64,000 bases of DNA, taken from contig NZ_JOID01000019.1 in the NCBI RefSeq assembly GCF_000719865.1, positions 66,735 through 130,734 of the forward strand. Reading direction: 5' to 3'. Shown piece by piece: positions 22,009-30,407 of the stretch (within the stretch, counting starts at the first letter, position 1; each line of letters begins with the position of its first letter). Below the pieces are notes generated by a model that worked only from the letters and a program-made list of their open reading frames with translations, made no database searches and had not been told where the DNA came from. Made by a program: the position numbers and the translations under genes. Source of the stretch: Streptomyces albus subsp. albus. GTDB taxonomy: Bacteria; Actinomycetota; Actinomycetes; Streptomycetales; Streptomycetaceae.

Positions 22009-24684
22009 ATGATCTCCTCAGCTGCCGATGGTCGCGGGCCCATACCCCGCCGGGACGCGCGCCGCAGGCCGTCGCGGCGCGTGCGGCTCCCCCTGCCGGC
22101 CTCCGACCCCGGACTGCTGCGCCTCACGGCCGCACTCCGCACCGTGCTGTCCGTCGGGCTGACCCTGGCGGTGCTGGCGCTGCTGGGCCTTCCGTTGCGG
22201 ATCCAGGTGACCGGGGCCATGGCGGCGCTGATCTCGACCTTCGCGGTGAGCGAGACGCGCCTCCGCGACCAGGCTGTGACGCTCGCGCTCGGGCTGCCGG
22301 TCGCCGGCGCGACGGTCGCCGCCGGTACGGCCCTGGCGCCGCACCGGGTCGCCGCCGACGCCGTCTTCGTCCTGGTCATCTTCGGCGCCGTGTACGTACG
22401 GAGGTTCGGGCTGCGCGGCAAGGCGCTCGGGATGATCGCCTTCCAGATGTTCTTCATCGCGCAGTTCGTGCAGGTGGAGACGGGGCTGCTGGCGCAGGTG
22501 GGGCTGGCGCTGCTGGTGGCCTTCGGCTGCGGGGCGCTCGTACGGTTCGGGTTGCTGCGCGTGACACCCGAACAGACACTCGACCTGCTCATGGGCTCGT
22601 TCCGCACCCGGCTGCGGCAGGCGGTCGGCGCCATGGCCGCCCTGGCCGAGGCGGCGGATGCGGTGCGGGCGGCGGATGCGGCGCGGGCAACTGAAACGGC
22701 GGAAGCGGCCGAGCGGGGCGGGCCGGCCGCGGAGCCGGCCATGGAGCCGGCCATGGAGCCGGCCGGCAGCGGGCCCGAACGCGCCGCCCGGGAGCGCGCC
22801 GAGCGGCGCCTGCGGCAGCGGATCGTACGCCTGCACGAGGGCGCGCTGATGATCCAGGACCGGCTGGAGGACAGCACCCCCGACGCCTCCACCGCGGCGG
22901 CCGTACAGCGTCGTATCGCCGGCATGGAGGTCACCGCCGAGCGGCTGGCCGCCGTGCTGCTGGACGCCGAACGCCCGCCGCACACCTCCGTGGTCACCGT
23001 CCGGCTGCGCGAACTGTACGAGGCCGTCGGCCGGGACTGGCTGCAGAAGCGCACGCCGGTGGGGCTCGCCCACGTACGGGACCGGCTGCTCGGCTACCGC
23101 GAGAGCGAGAACCTCGCCGGGCTCCCGGCCGGCGACCAGGAAGCGCTGCGCGCCATGGGCGAGTTGGCGTTCAGCGTGCTGGGGCTGCGGGTCGCGCTGG
23201 GCGCCGCGGACGGAGACGACGAGAACGACAGCCCCCGCACCCGCCAGTACCGCGAGGAACTGGAGACCGAGGAGCTGTCCCGGCGGGCCGAGAGCGACGC
23301 GCGGACGGAGAGCGGTCCGAACGGCGCGCGGGGCACCCGGGGCGCGAAGGACACCCGGGACACGCGGGGCCACGGGCGGCGCGAGGAGGAACACCCGGAA
23401 GGGGGCGGCACGTCCGACGGCACCGACCGGCAGGACGGGACCGGAGGGGGCGCCGGGCCCGGGACCGGCCCCGACGCCCCCTCCGGGAAGAGGACGAGCG
23501 ACCCGCAGGACGACGAGCAGGCCGCGGAACCACGCGGACTGCGGCGGCCGAGCACCCGCACGGCCTTCCAGGTCACCGTCGGCTCGGCGATGGCCATCGT
23601 CGGCGGTGAACTGCTGTCGCCGCAGCGCTGGTACTGGGCCGTGCTGACCTGCTGGGTGGTCTTCCTCGGCACCGCCTCCACCGGCGAGATCCTCGTCAAG
23701 GGCTACCGCCGCCTGGCCGGTACGGCCGTCGGCGTGGTGGCGGGCGCCGGGCTCACCGGGCTCGTGGCCGGCCACACCGGTGTGTCCTTCGCGCTGATCC
23801 TCTTCTGCGTCTTCGCCGCCTTCTACTTCGCGCCCGTCTCGCACACCCTGACGTCGTTCTTCATGACGGCGATGCTCGGTCTGCTCTTCACCCTCCTCAA
23901 CACCTACAGCCGGGACATCTTCGTGCTGCGCGTCGAGGAGACCGCGATCGGCGTCGTCTGCGGGCTCACGGCCGCGCTGCTGGTGCTGCCGATCCGGACC
24001 GCCGAGCACACCGACGAACTTCTCCGCACGGTGCTGGAACGGATGAGCGACGTCACGCAGGAGGCGGTACGGCGGCTCAGCGGTGAGCGGCCGGGCGGTT
24101 CCGGTTCCGGTGCGCCCGCGGCCGTCCCGTCCGCCCCGTCCGTCCCGTCCGTCCCGTCCGTCCCGTCCGTCCCGTCCGTCCCGTCCGCCCCGTCCGTCGA
24201 TCTGCTGGAGGCGGCGCGGGAACTCGACGACGCCCTGGACGAACTCCGGTCCGCCGTCCAGCCGCTGACCCACCCCGTCAGCCCGCTGCGCTCGCGGAGC
24301 CAGAACGCCCGCTACGTCGTCACGCTGCTGGACAGCGCCGCGTACCACGCGCGCGGACTCGCCGCGGTCGCCGAACAGCTGACCGGGGACAGCCGCATCA
24401 CGCCCGACCCCCGCGTCGCCGCCGCGGCCGGGCGGCTCTCCCGCAACCTGCGGACGCTCACCCGCAGCCTGGAGGAGCCGGAGGAGCAGCAGGACGAGGC
24501 GCTGCTGCCGGGCTCCGACACGCTCACCATCGCGGTCATCGAGCATCCCTCCCGTTCACCGGTCGGTGCGCGGGTGGCCCGGCACATCCAGCGGCTGGAC
24601 GAGATCGTCATCGGCCTGGCCGAGCCGCTGGGCGTACGGGTGGAGGGTGCCGGGACGCAGGCGGTCAGGGCCTCGTCACGGTGA
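22009..24684 (+). CDS. FUSC-family integral membrane protein (aromatic acid/efflux-type transporter)
   Basis: 891 residues from ATG 22009, with GGGGAG eight bases upstream. Two blocks of hydrophobic spans are seen: residues ~45-185 (LRTVLSVGLTLAVLALLGL, AMAALISTFAVSE, AVFVLVIFGAVYVRRF, GLALLVAFGCGALVRFGLL) and ~520-665 (FQVTVGSAMAIVGGELL, YWAVLTCWVVFLGTAS, GVSFALILFCVFAAFYF). Between them lies a soluble, helical and then highly charged linker. This is the FUSC/YccS-like layout. A 9-bp repeat near 24124-24198 encodes a Ser-Val-Pro run. The substrate is unknown. Its stop lies within the 3' end of the convergent M6 protease gene (20-bp overlap). Confidence 0.88.
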   Translation: MISSAADGRGPIPRRDARRRPSRRVRLPLPASDPGLLRLTAALRTVLSVGLTLAVLALLGLPLRIQVTGAMAALISTFAVSETRLRDQAVTLALGLPVAGATVAAGTALAPHRVAADAVFVLVIFGAVYVRRFGLRGKALGMIAFQMFFIAQFVQVETGLLAQVGLALLVAFGCGALVRFGLLRVTPEQTLDLLMGSFRTRLRQAVGAMAALAEAADAVRAADAARATETAEAAERGGPAAEPAMEPAMEPAGSGPERAARERAERRLRQRIVRLHEGALMIQDRLEDSTPDASTAAAVQRRIAGMEVTAERLAAVLLDAERPPHTSVVTVRLRELYEAVGRDWLQKRTPVGLAHVRDRLLGYRESENLAGLPAGDQEALRAMGELAFSVLGLRVALGAADGDDENDSPRTRQYREELETEELSRRAESDARTESGPNGARGTRGAKDTRDTRGHGRREEEHPEGGGTSDGTDRQDGTGGGAGPGTGPDAPSGKRTSDPQDDEQAAEPRGLRRPSTRTAFQVTVGSAMAIVGGELLSPQRWYWAVLTCWVVFLGTASTGEILVKGYRRLAGTAVGVVAGAGLTGLVAGHTGVSFALILFCVFAAFYFAPVSHTLTSFFMTAMLGLLFTLLNTYSRDIFVLRVEETAIGVVCGLTAALLVLPIRTAEHTDELLRTVLERMSDVTQEAVRRLSGERPGGSGSGAPAAVPSAPSVPSVPSVPSVPSVPSAPSVDLLEAARELDDALDELRSAVQPLTHPVSPLRSRSQNARYVVTLLDSAAYHARGLAAVAEQLTGDSRITPDPRVAAAAGRLSRNLRTLTRSLEEPEEQQDEALLPGSDTLTIAVIEHPSRSPVGARVARHIQRLDEIVIGLAEPLGVRVEGAGTQAVRASSR
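24124..24198 (+). repeat. In-frame tandem 9-bp repeat (CCCGTCCGT) in the FUSC gene
   Basis: About eight consecutive copies of CCCGTCCGT, two with a CGCC variant, encode repeated Ser-Val-Pro/Ser-Ala-Pro. The unit is a multiple of three, so expansion or contraction keeps the frame. It lies in the cytoplasmic C-terminal part after the second membrane block. Confidence 0.75.
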
Positions 24685-26431
24685 TCCGGTGGGTGCCGTC
24701 CGGATCCCGGCCGGTGACCTCCACGGCGACGCCCGTCCGCGCGTCCCGGTAGCGCTCGCCGACCCCGAAGGGGGCGTCGGTCAGCTCCGCTGCGACGTTC
24801 GGCAGCCGGGCGCAGCCGCCGCTGGCGGGGGTGCTGTCCCGGACCTCGACGGGGCCCCGGCCGGTCTCCACCCGGGTGTCGACCCAGTAGACCAGCACCC
24901 CGGGCTTGCACACGGCCTCGTCGTTGCCCGATTGGGTACGGACCTCGACCGCGTAGCCCGTGCTGTCGGTGACCGGTACGTACACGAGTTTCGTCTCTTT
25001 GGCCGGCTTACCCGGCCCGGTCTGCTCGGCCTGTTCGGTCTGCTCCGTCCGCATGGACTGCTTGACGGCGTCCGGCCCCGGCGGTGCGGCCCGCCCCGGC
25101 TGCCCGCCCGGTGATCCCGGTTCGGTGCGTGCCTTCCCGCCGTGCTCCCGGCCCGCTCCGCCCTCCTCCCCGTCGGCCGCGGCCTGCTCGTAGACGTCGT
25201 GGACGTCCGTCCACCCGCCCCCGTCCCCGCCCGTGTCCCGCTCCCCGAGCGGCCGGATCGTGTGGTGGCTGCGGCCGCTGCCGTCCGCGCACTCCACGTG
25301 CCGGCCGTCGTCCAGCCAGCCGAGCTTGCGCTTGTGCCAGCCGAGGAAGTCGTTCCCCGGCCCCCAGTCCTCGGACATCAGGTCCCAGTGGCCGGCCTTG
25401 TTGCCGCCGTCGTCGTCGGTGTAGAGGTCGGGCAGGCCCAGCGAATGGGCGTTCTCGTGCGGCAGCACCCGGTACGCGTTGGCCGCGGCGCCCGGTGAAC
25501 CGTCGTTCTGGCGGCTGTAGATGAACGAGATGCGGTTGAGGGGTACGCCGTCGGCCCGCGGGGCGTCGGCCACGCCGGTGAAGCTGACGGACAGCACGGT
25601 CTCCGCGGCGGACGGTCCCGCGTTGGGGGTGACCAGCACGTTGATCAGGTCGTAGAGGCCGAAGTCGATCCGGTCGTCGGCGGCCTTCGCGAGGTCGTCG
25701 ATGAGCCTCCGGTACCCCGGTTCGTAGCCGGCCCCGCGTTCGATGCCGTACGAGGAGAACGGGCGCGGCATCCGCAGCCAGCCCTTGACGGGCGTCTCGG
25801 CGCGGTAGTCGAGGGCGCCGTAGGAGCTGGTCTCGTACCAGTCGGCGGTGGCCGGGAAGAACTCGGCGAAGCGTTCGCGGGCGCTGCCCTCGCCCCGGGC
25901 GTCCGGGAAGTCGATCATCAGGGTCAGGGCGCGGAGCGTGCCGGTGCTGGGGGCGTGCCCCGGCGGGGTGGGGATCCCCTCGGACATCTGTATGCCCTCG
26001 GCACGACCCGGGACGCAGGCGGCGCCGGTCTGCGCCAGGGACGGGGCCCCCGGGCCGGGGTGGGTGACGGGGACGGCGGTCGGCGCTGCCGCCATGGATA
26101 TGGACATGGACGTGAGGGCGAGCGCGGCCGTCGTCAGCCGGGGCCGCGACCGGGACCGCGAGGCGGACGGAGACGGGGACGGAGACGGGGACGGAGACGG
26201 GGACGGAGACGGGGACGGAGACGGGGACGGAGACGGGGACGGGGGTGCGCCCGGGCACGCGGAGGCTTCAGGAGCGGGGGCCCGGGAGACGCGGCGCAGG
26301 GGGTGCGCGCCCCGCGCTCGCGCGGGGCCCGTGCGCGGGCCGGTGCGGGAACCGGTGTCGTGGCCCCGGTGGGTGCGCTCGTCCGGGCGGGTGCCGTCGG
26401 TGCCGCCCGGGTGGGGGACGTCCTGCTGCAT
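24665..26431 (-). CDS. Secreted M6-family zinc metalloprotease (immune inhibitor A-like domain)
   Basis: 588 residues from ATG 26431 (GAAGG seven bases upstream). The catalytic motif is LPHENAHSLGLPDLY (HExxH near residue 325, followed by Asp). Upstream is the M6 start RALTLMIDFPDARGEG; downstream are GHWDLMSEDWGPGNDFLGWH (the met-turn-like region) and a Gly/Glu/Pro-rich linker, then a C-terminal beta domain with two Cys. A hydrophobic signal-like segment (RLTTAALALTSMSISMAAAP) occurs only near residue 100, after a long Ser-Pro repeat; this is unusual, and a shorter start cannot be excluded although no ATG/GTG/TTG lies between. It converges with and overlaps the FUSC gene. Confidence 0.85.
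   Translation of the reverse strand: MQQDVPHPGGTDGTRPDERTHRGHDTGSRTGPRTGPARARGAHPLRRVSRAPAPEASACPGAPPSPSPSPSPSPSPSPSPSPSPSPSPSASRSRSRPRLTTAALALTSMSISMAAAPTAVPVTHPGPGAPSLAQTGAACVPGRAEGIQMSEGIPTPPGHAPSTGTLRALTLMIDFPDARGEGSARERFAEFFPATADWYETSSYGALDYRAETPVKGWLRMPRPFSSYGIERGAGYEPGYRRLIDDLAKAADDRIDFGLYDLINVLVTPNAGPSAAETVLSVSFTGVADAPRADGVPLNRISFIYSRQNDGSPGAAANAYRVLPHENAHSLGLPDLYTDDDGGNKAGHWDLMSEDWGPGNDFLGWHKRKLGWLDDGRHVECADGSGRSHHTIRPLGERDTGGDGGGWTDVHDVYEQAAADGEEGGAGREHGGKARTEPGSPGGQPGRAAPPGPDAVKQSMRTEQTEQAEQTGPGKPAKETKLVYVPVTDSTGYAVEVRTQSGNDEAVCKPGVLVYWVDTRVETGRGPVEVRDSTPASGGCARLPNVAAELTDAPFGVGERYRDARTGVAVEVTGRDPDGTHRITVTRP
26169..26240 (-). repeat. Six perfect 12-bp tandem repeats encoding Ser-Pro in the M6 protease
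   Basis: GGAGACGGGGAC repeats exactly six times (plus-strand sense), encoding Ser-Pro dipeptides on the minus strand immediately N-terminal to the signal-like segment. The array is in frame and probably variable in copy number. Confidence 0.85.
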
Positions 26432-26818
26432 GCGGCCGCCTTCGTGATCGGGGCGGCCGTGCTGCGCCCCGGCCGCTCTCTGGTGTGATCACCGTGCGCC
26501 GAATGACCGTACGGGCGCGCGCGGTGAGCGGCCGAACGTGGGGAAACGGTGCTCCGATCGGGGGCCGGGAGGAGCGGCGGGGTTTCCCGGCCGGGTGCTC
26601 TCACGAACGAGTGACGGGCATCACAGTGCTACCCGAAATAACCGGGGACCTGCTCCCCGTTCTTGACAAGTGTTCCGCCGAACCGGGGAAGACCTCCCCG
26701 GTTCCGGGCGGAACGCCGAAGCACGAGTGCCGAGGAGAACGAGACCGGGACGGGAAGCCGGAAGAGCCGGAGCCCGGAAGCCGCAAGCCAGGAACCAGAA
26801 GCCGGAAGGAGTGCCGTC
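26432..26818. other. Divergent promoter region of the M6 protease and TetR genes
   Basis: 387 bp without a gene. It contains two TetR-type palindromes, listed separately, a TTGACA at 26663-26668, and a purine-rich GGAAGCC repeat tract at about 26757-26810 leading into the tetR ribosome-binding site. Confidence 0.6.
26640..26704 (+). promoter_or_regulatory. Duplicated TetR-type operator flanking a TTGACA element
   Basis: Site 2 is a perfect dyad: GAACCGGGGA (26680-26689), spacer AGACC, TCCCCGGTTC (26695-26704). Site 1 has the same left arm and spacer length with one base missing on the right: AACCGGGGA (26640-26648), CCTGC, TCCCCGTTC (26654-26662). The centres are about 41 bp apart, close to four helical turns, and TTGACA (26663-26668) lies between. 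This fits autoregulation by the TetR protein encoded at 26819. Confidence 0.6.
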
Positions 26819-27469
26819 GTGAACCCCGTCGCCGCCACGCCGATGAGCAGGACGGAACCGCGCCTGCGGGCCGACGCCCTCCGCAACAGGGAGCGGATCG
26901 TCGCGGCGGCCCGGGAGATGTTCGTTGAGCACGGGCCGGACATCCCGCTCGACGAGGTCGCCCGCCGCGCCAAGGTCGGCAACGCGACGCTCTACCGGCA
27001 CTTCACCGACCGGCGCGAGCTGGTCCGCCGCGTCACCCTTCACGTCACCCACCGGGTCGCCGACGAGGCGGCCGCGGCGCTCGCGGAGGAGGCGGACGGC
27101 TTCGAAGCGCTCAGCCGCTTCGTCCACGCGGCCGTCGCCGAGCGGATCGGCGCCCTGTGCCCGCTGCTCGCGGGGGAGGCGTGGGAGGACGGGGAACTGT
27201 CCGCGGCGCGCGAGCGGCTGGAGCTGGCGGTCGAAGCGCTGATGGAGAGCGCCAAGAGCTGCGGGCGGCTGCGGGCCGACATCGAGATCGGCGATCTCAT
27301 GGTGGTTCTCACGCAGCTCACCCGTCCGCTGCCCTCCAGCGGCTGCCTGGACTTCGACAGCTTCGTCCACCGGCACCTGCAGCTCTTCCTGGACGGGCTC
27401 CAGAGCCCCGCCCGTTCCGAACTCCCCGGCTCCGCCGCGACCTTGGAGGACCTCCGGCAGAGACGCTGA
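26819..27469 (+). CDS. TetR/AcrR-family transcriptional regulator
   Basis: 216 residues from GTG 26819, with GAAGGA eight bases upstream; an ATG at 26843 is a shorter alternative. The N-terminal helix-turn-helix is clear: LRNRERIVAAAREMFVEHG, then IPLDEVARRAKVGNATLYRHF (residues ~45-65). The C-terminal ligand-binding domain is helical (EALSRFVHAAVAERIGALCP; DIEIGDLMVVLTQLTRPLP). It precedes an MFS exporter of the DHA2 type, which it most likely represses until a substrate binds. Two matching palindromes upstream suggest it also controls itself. Confidence 0.92.
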   Translation: MNPVAATPMSRTEPRLRADALRNRERIVAAAREMFVEHGPDIPLDEVARRAKVGNATLYRHFTDRRELVRRVTLHVTHRVADEAAAALAEEADGFEALSRFVHAAVAERIGALCPLLAGEAWEDGELSAARERLELAVEALMESAKSCGRLRADIEIGDLMVVLTQLTRPLPSSGCLDFDSFVHRHLQLFLDGLQSPARSELPGSAATLEDLRQRR

Positions 27470-27909
27470 CACCCCCCGGCGCGCCGGAGAACGGCCCAAC
27501 CACCACCAGGCCGCATCGCACAAGCCCCAGACCTCACCCCTGGGGCCGAGACCCGGACCCAGCCCGAGACCCAGACCCCAGCCCACTCCACAGCCGACCA
27601 GCCCGCGGAATCCGGCGGATCAGGGATTCCGCGTCCCCAAGGACCCCGCCGTCCCCACCCGGCGCCGGGCCCGCGGCCGTTCACGCCCGGAAGCGTGCGC
27701 TCCCCCCGGGGAGCGCCATGACCACTCCGGTGCACGCCCGGCCCTCTCCCCCCACACGTATTGCCGGCCGAAGTTCCTCTGGGCGCTTCGCCACTTCGCC
27801 CGACCGTCACTTCGCCATGCGTCACTTCGTCTACTTCGTACCGACACTCTCGCACCGACGTTCGTACCGAAATCCGTACCGGAATCCGCACCAACAGGGG
27901 GGACCCGTC
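27470..27909 (+). other. Intergenic region between tetR and the MFS exporter
   Basis: 440 bp with no supported gene. A perfect 9-bp dyad GCGCTCCCC-CC-GGGGAGCGC lies at 27697-27716 (operator or terminator). From ~27775 to 27895 short direct repeats recur: CACTTCG four times and CGTACCG three times. The tetR operator sequence is not repeated here, so direct repression of the exporter from this region is not proven. Confidence 0.5.
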
Positions 27910-29469
27910 ATGCCCGACATCGAACAGCGGCAGACACCCGATCCACAGCGCTGGAAGGCGCTGGTCTTCATCGCGCTCGCCCAGCTCATGGTGGTGCTCG
28001 ACGCGACCATCGTGAACATCGCCCTGCCCTCCGCCCAGGCCGACCTGGGCATTTCCGACGGTAACCGGCAGTGGGTCATCACCGCCTACGCCCTCGCGTT
28101 CGGCGGTCTGCTGCTCTTCGGCGGCCGGGTCTCCGACCTCTGGGGCCGCCGGCGCACCTTCGTCATCGGCCTCGTCGGCTTCGCCGTCGCCTCGGCGCTC
28201 GGCGGTGCCGCCGTCAACACGGCGATGATGCTCGGTGCCCGCGCCCTCCAGGGCGTCTTCGGCGCGCTGCTCGCCCCGGCCGCGCTCTCGCTGCTGGCGG
28301 TGACCTTCACCGAGGCCCGGGAGCGGGCCAAGGCGTTCGGTATCTACGGCGCCATCGCGGGCGGTGGCGGAGCCATCGGCCTGATCCTCGGCGGACTGCT
28401 CACCGAGTACCTCGACTGGCGCTGGACCTTCTACGTCAACATCCCGTTCGCGGTCGTCGCCGCCGCGGGCGCGCTCCTCGTCATCAAGGAGCCGGCCGAG
28501 GGCCGCAACCCGTCGCGGCTGGACGTGCCCGGGGTCCTGCTGGCGACCTCCGGCCTGGTCGCCCTCGTCTACGGATTCACCCGTGCCGAGGCCGACGGCT
28601 GGAGCGCCGGGCCGACGATCGGCCTGCTCACCGCGGCGGGCGTCCTCCTCATCGCGTTCGCCGCAGTCGAGTCCCGGGTGCGCAACCCGCTGCTGCCGCT
28701 GCGCGTGGTGACGGAACGGAACCGGGGCGGCGTCTATCTGTCGCTGGGCCTGGCGATCATCGGCATGTTCGGGCTGTTCCTCTTCCTGACGTACTACCTC
28801 CAGGTCGTGAAGGCCTACAGTCCCGTCACCACCGGCCTGGCGTTCCTGCCGATGGTCGCGGGCATGATCACCGGTTCCACGCAGATCGGTGCCCGGCTGA
28901 TGAACCGGGTCCGGCCGCGGCTGCTGATGGCTCCGGGCTTCCTGGTCGCCGCGCTCGGCCTGCTGATCCTGACCCGGATCGACGTCGGGACCCCGTACGC
29001 GACCGTCATCCTGCCCGGACTGGTGCTCATGGGCCTCGGCATGGGCACGGCCTTCATGCCGGCCATGAGCCTGTCCACGCACGGGGTGCAGCCGCAGGAC
29101 TCGGGCGTCGCCTCGGCCATGGTCAACACGTCGCAGCAGGTCGGCGGCGCCATCGGGACCGCGCTGCTGAACACCATCGCGGCCAGCGCCACCACGGCGT
29201 ACGTCACCTCGCACGCGGCCGGTGCCGGTTCCGCCGCCGGGGCCGTCGAGGCCCTGCGGCTCCAGGCGATGGTGCACGGCTTCACGACGGCGATCTGGTG
29301 GGCGGTGGCCATTCTGGTGCTGGCGGCGGTGGCCGCGTTCACGCTGGTCAACGCCGGACGGCAGGGCCCCGCGGTGGCCACCGGCCCGCGCGGCAACGGG
29401 CAGGACGGCCGGGAGCCGGGGGAGGGGGAGCGGGGCGACGAGATCACCGTCCCGGTGCTCGCCCACTGA
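27910..29469 (+). CDS. MFS drug exporter, DHA2 (EmrB/QacA) family, 14 spans
   Basis: 519 residues from ATG 27910. The first span ends in the family signature LAQLMVVLDATIVNIALP; motif A is GGRVSDLWGRRRTFVIG; motif C-like LQGVFGALLAPAALSLLAV and GAIAGGGGAIGLILGGLLTE follow. About fourteen hydrophobic segments are seen, consistent with DHA2 proton-coupled export of drugs or natural products. The C-terminus ends in a charged cytoplasmic tail. The gene follows a TetR regulator in the same direction and is closed by a very strong terminator at 29545. The open frame before 27910 has no support. Confidence 0.93.
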   Translation: MPDIEQRQTPDPQRWKALVFIALAQLMVVLDATIVNIALPSAQADLGISDGNRQWVITAYALAFGGLLLFGGRVSDLWGRRRTFVIGLVGFAVASALGGAAVNTAMMLGARALQGVFGALLAPAALSLLAVTFTEARERAKAFGIYGAIAGGGGAIGLILGGLLTEYLDWRWTFYVNIPFAVVAAAGALLVIKEPAEGRNPSRLDVPGVLLATSGLVALVYGFTRAEADGWSAGPTIGLLTAAGVLLIAFAAVESRVRNPLLPLRVVTERNRGGVYLSLGLAIIGMFGLFLFLTYYLQVVKAYSPVTTGLAFLPMVAGMITGSTQIGARLMNRVRPRLLMAPGFLVAALGLLILTRIDVGTPYATVILPGLVLMGLGMGTAFMPAMSLSTHGVQPQDSGVASAMVNTSQQVGGAIGTALLNTIAASATTAYVTSHAAGAGSAAGAVEALRLQAMVHGFTTAIWWAVAILVLAAVAAFTLVNAGRQGPAVATGPRGNGQDGREPGEGERGDEITVPVLAH

Positions 29470-29544
29470 CCGGCGCGAGCCGCGACGCGGTACGGAGCGG
29501 TACCGGCCGGGACTGACCCGCGGCCCTCTCCGGACCCTCATCCC

Positions 29545-29585
29545 GGGAAGGACCTCGCTTCGGGGGGAGCGAGGTCCTTCCCTTT
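29545..29585 (+). terminator. Strong terminator after the MFS exporter
   Basis: GGGAAGGACCTCGCT (29545-29559) pairs perfectly over 15 bp with AGCGAGGTCCTTCCC (29568-29582); loop TCGGGGGG, followed by TTT. It lies about 75 bases past the exporter stop. Confidence 0.9.
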
Positions 29586-29685
29586 GGCGCAGGCCCGTTT
29601 CCGCCGCCGCGCCCATGACGCTTCCCCGCCGGCGCCCGGGCCTCACCGCCGCCGTTGCGGCACGCCCCCGGCGGCCCGGGCGCCC

Positions 29686-30189
29686 TCAGCGAAGCCAGGG
29701 GAGATCGGCGTCAGCACGGTCGGGCTGGAGCCCTTCGGCCACCAACCGGCAGATCTCACCCAGCTGTTCGACCTGCTGAGGGCTGAGCCGGTCGAACAGC
29801 GCGGCCCGTACAGCCGCCACATGGCCCGGCGCCGCGCCTTCCAGGACGGCCTTCCCCTGCTCCGTGAGGACGGCGAACTGTCCGCGCTTGTCGGACGGGC
29901 AGCTCTCCCGGCGCACCCAGCCGTTGCTCTCCAGCCGCGCTATGGCATGGGACAGCCGGGAGCGAGTGATCTTGGAGTTGCGGGCCAGTTCGGTCATGCG
30001 CATGCGCCGCTCCGGCGCCCCGGAGAGCTCGACCAGCAGGCCGTAGTAGACGTGCGGCATTCCCGCGTCGCGCTGCAACTGGCGGTCGAGATGGTCGTCC
30101 AGCAGGGCCGTCGCGTGCAGATACGCCTGCCAGGTGCACTGTTCTTCGTCGCTGAGCCAGCGGGGCTCGCCGCCGGGGGCCGTCGTCAT
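29686..30189 (-). CDS. MarR-family transcriptional regulator
   Basis: 167 residues. The winged helix-turn-helix is complete: YYGLLVELSGAPERRMRMTE, LARNSKITRSRLSHAIARLE, then the wing NGWVRRESCPSDKRGQFAVL and LTEQGKAVLE. MarR proteins act as dimers, usually repressing a neighbouring gene until a phenolic or oxidant ligand binds. It is divergent from an extradiol-dioxygenase gene across a 218-bp region holding palindromes, so that gene is the likely target. ATG 30189 is used; a weak ribosome-binding region precedes it. Confidence 0.92.
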   Translation of the reverse strand: MTTAPGGEPRWLSDEEQCTWQAYLHATALLDDHLDRQLQRDAGMPHVYYGLLVELSGAPERRMRMTELARNSKITRSRLSHAIARLESNGWVRRESCPSDKRGQFAVLTEQGKAVLEGAAPGHVAAVRAALFDRLSPQQVEQLGEICRLVAEGLQPDRADADLPWLR

Positions 30190-30192
30190 GGT

Positions 30193-30260
30193 TCCACCGT
30201 ACAGAAGCTTGAAGATTAAATGAAACGCCCGTACGGTGGAGTGGAACTTGAAACATCAAG
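30193..30260. promoter_or_regulatory. MarR operator candidates in the divergent promoter
   Basis: A perfect 10-bp inverted repeat, TCCACCGTAC (30193-30202) and GTACGGTGGA (30231-30240), encloses a 28-bp A/T-richer core with CTTGAAGATTAAAT. Next to it lies a second dyad, CTTGA-AACA-TCAAG (30247-30260). TTGA...TCAA half-sites are typical of MarR-family operators. Both lie between the marR start and the dioxygenase gene. Confidence 0.55.
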
Positions 30261-30407
30261 CAATGGCTGTGGGGGACGGGAATCGGCAAGCAGTGCCCAC
30301 GCCGAGCGCCCCAAGCCGCACCGGCGCCGCAGCAAGCACGCCGCACCAGCCGAACGAGCCGCACCAGCAGCAGTAACCGCAGCAACCGCATCAACCCGGG
30401 AGTCGTC

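Noticed and set aside
20631..23054. 807-aa minus frame containing PspA at its end
   Set aside because: Only the last 303 residues are PspA; the rest is Arg/Ser-rich shadow over the divergent FUSC gene.
28071..29516. 481-aa plus frame overlapping the MFS exporter
   Set aside because: Arg/Pro-rich frame-shifted copy of the exporter gene.
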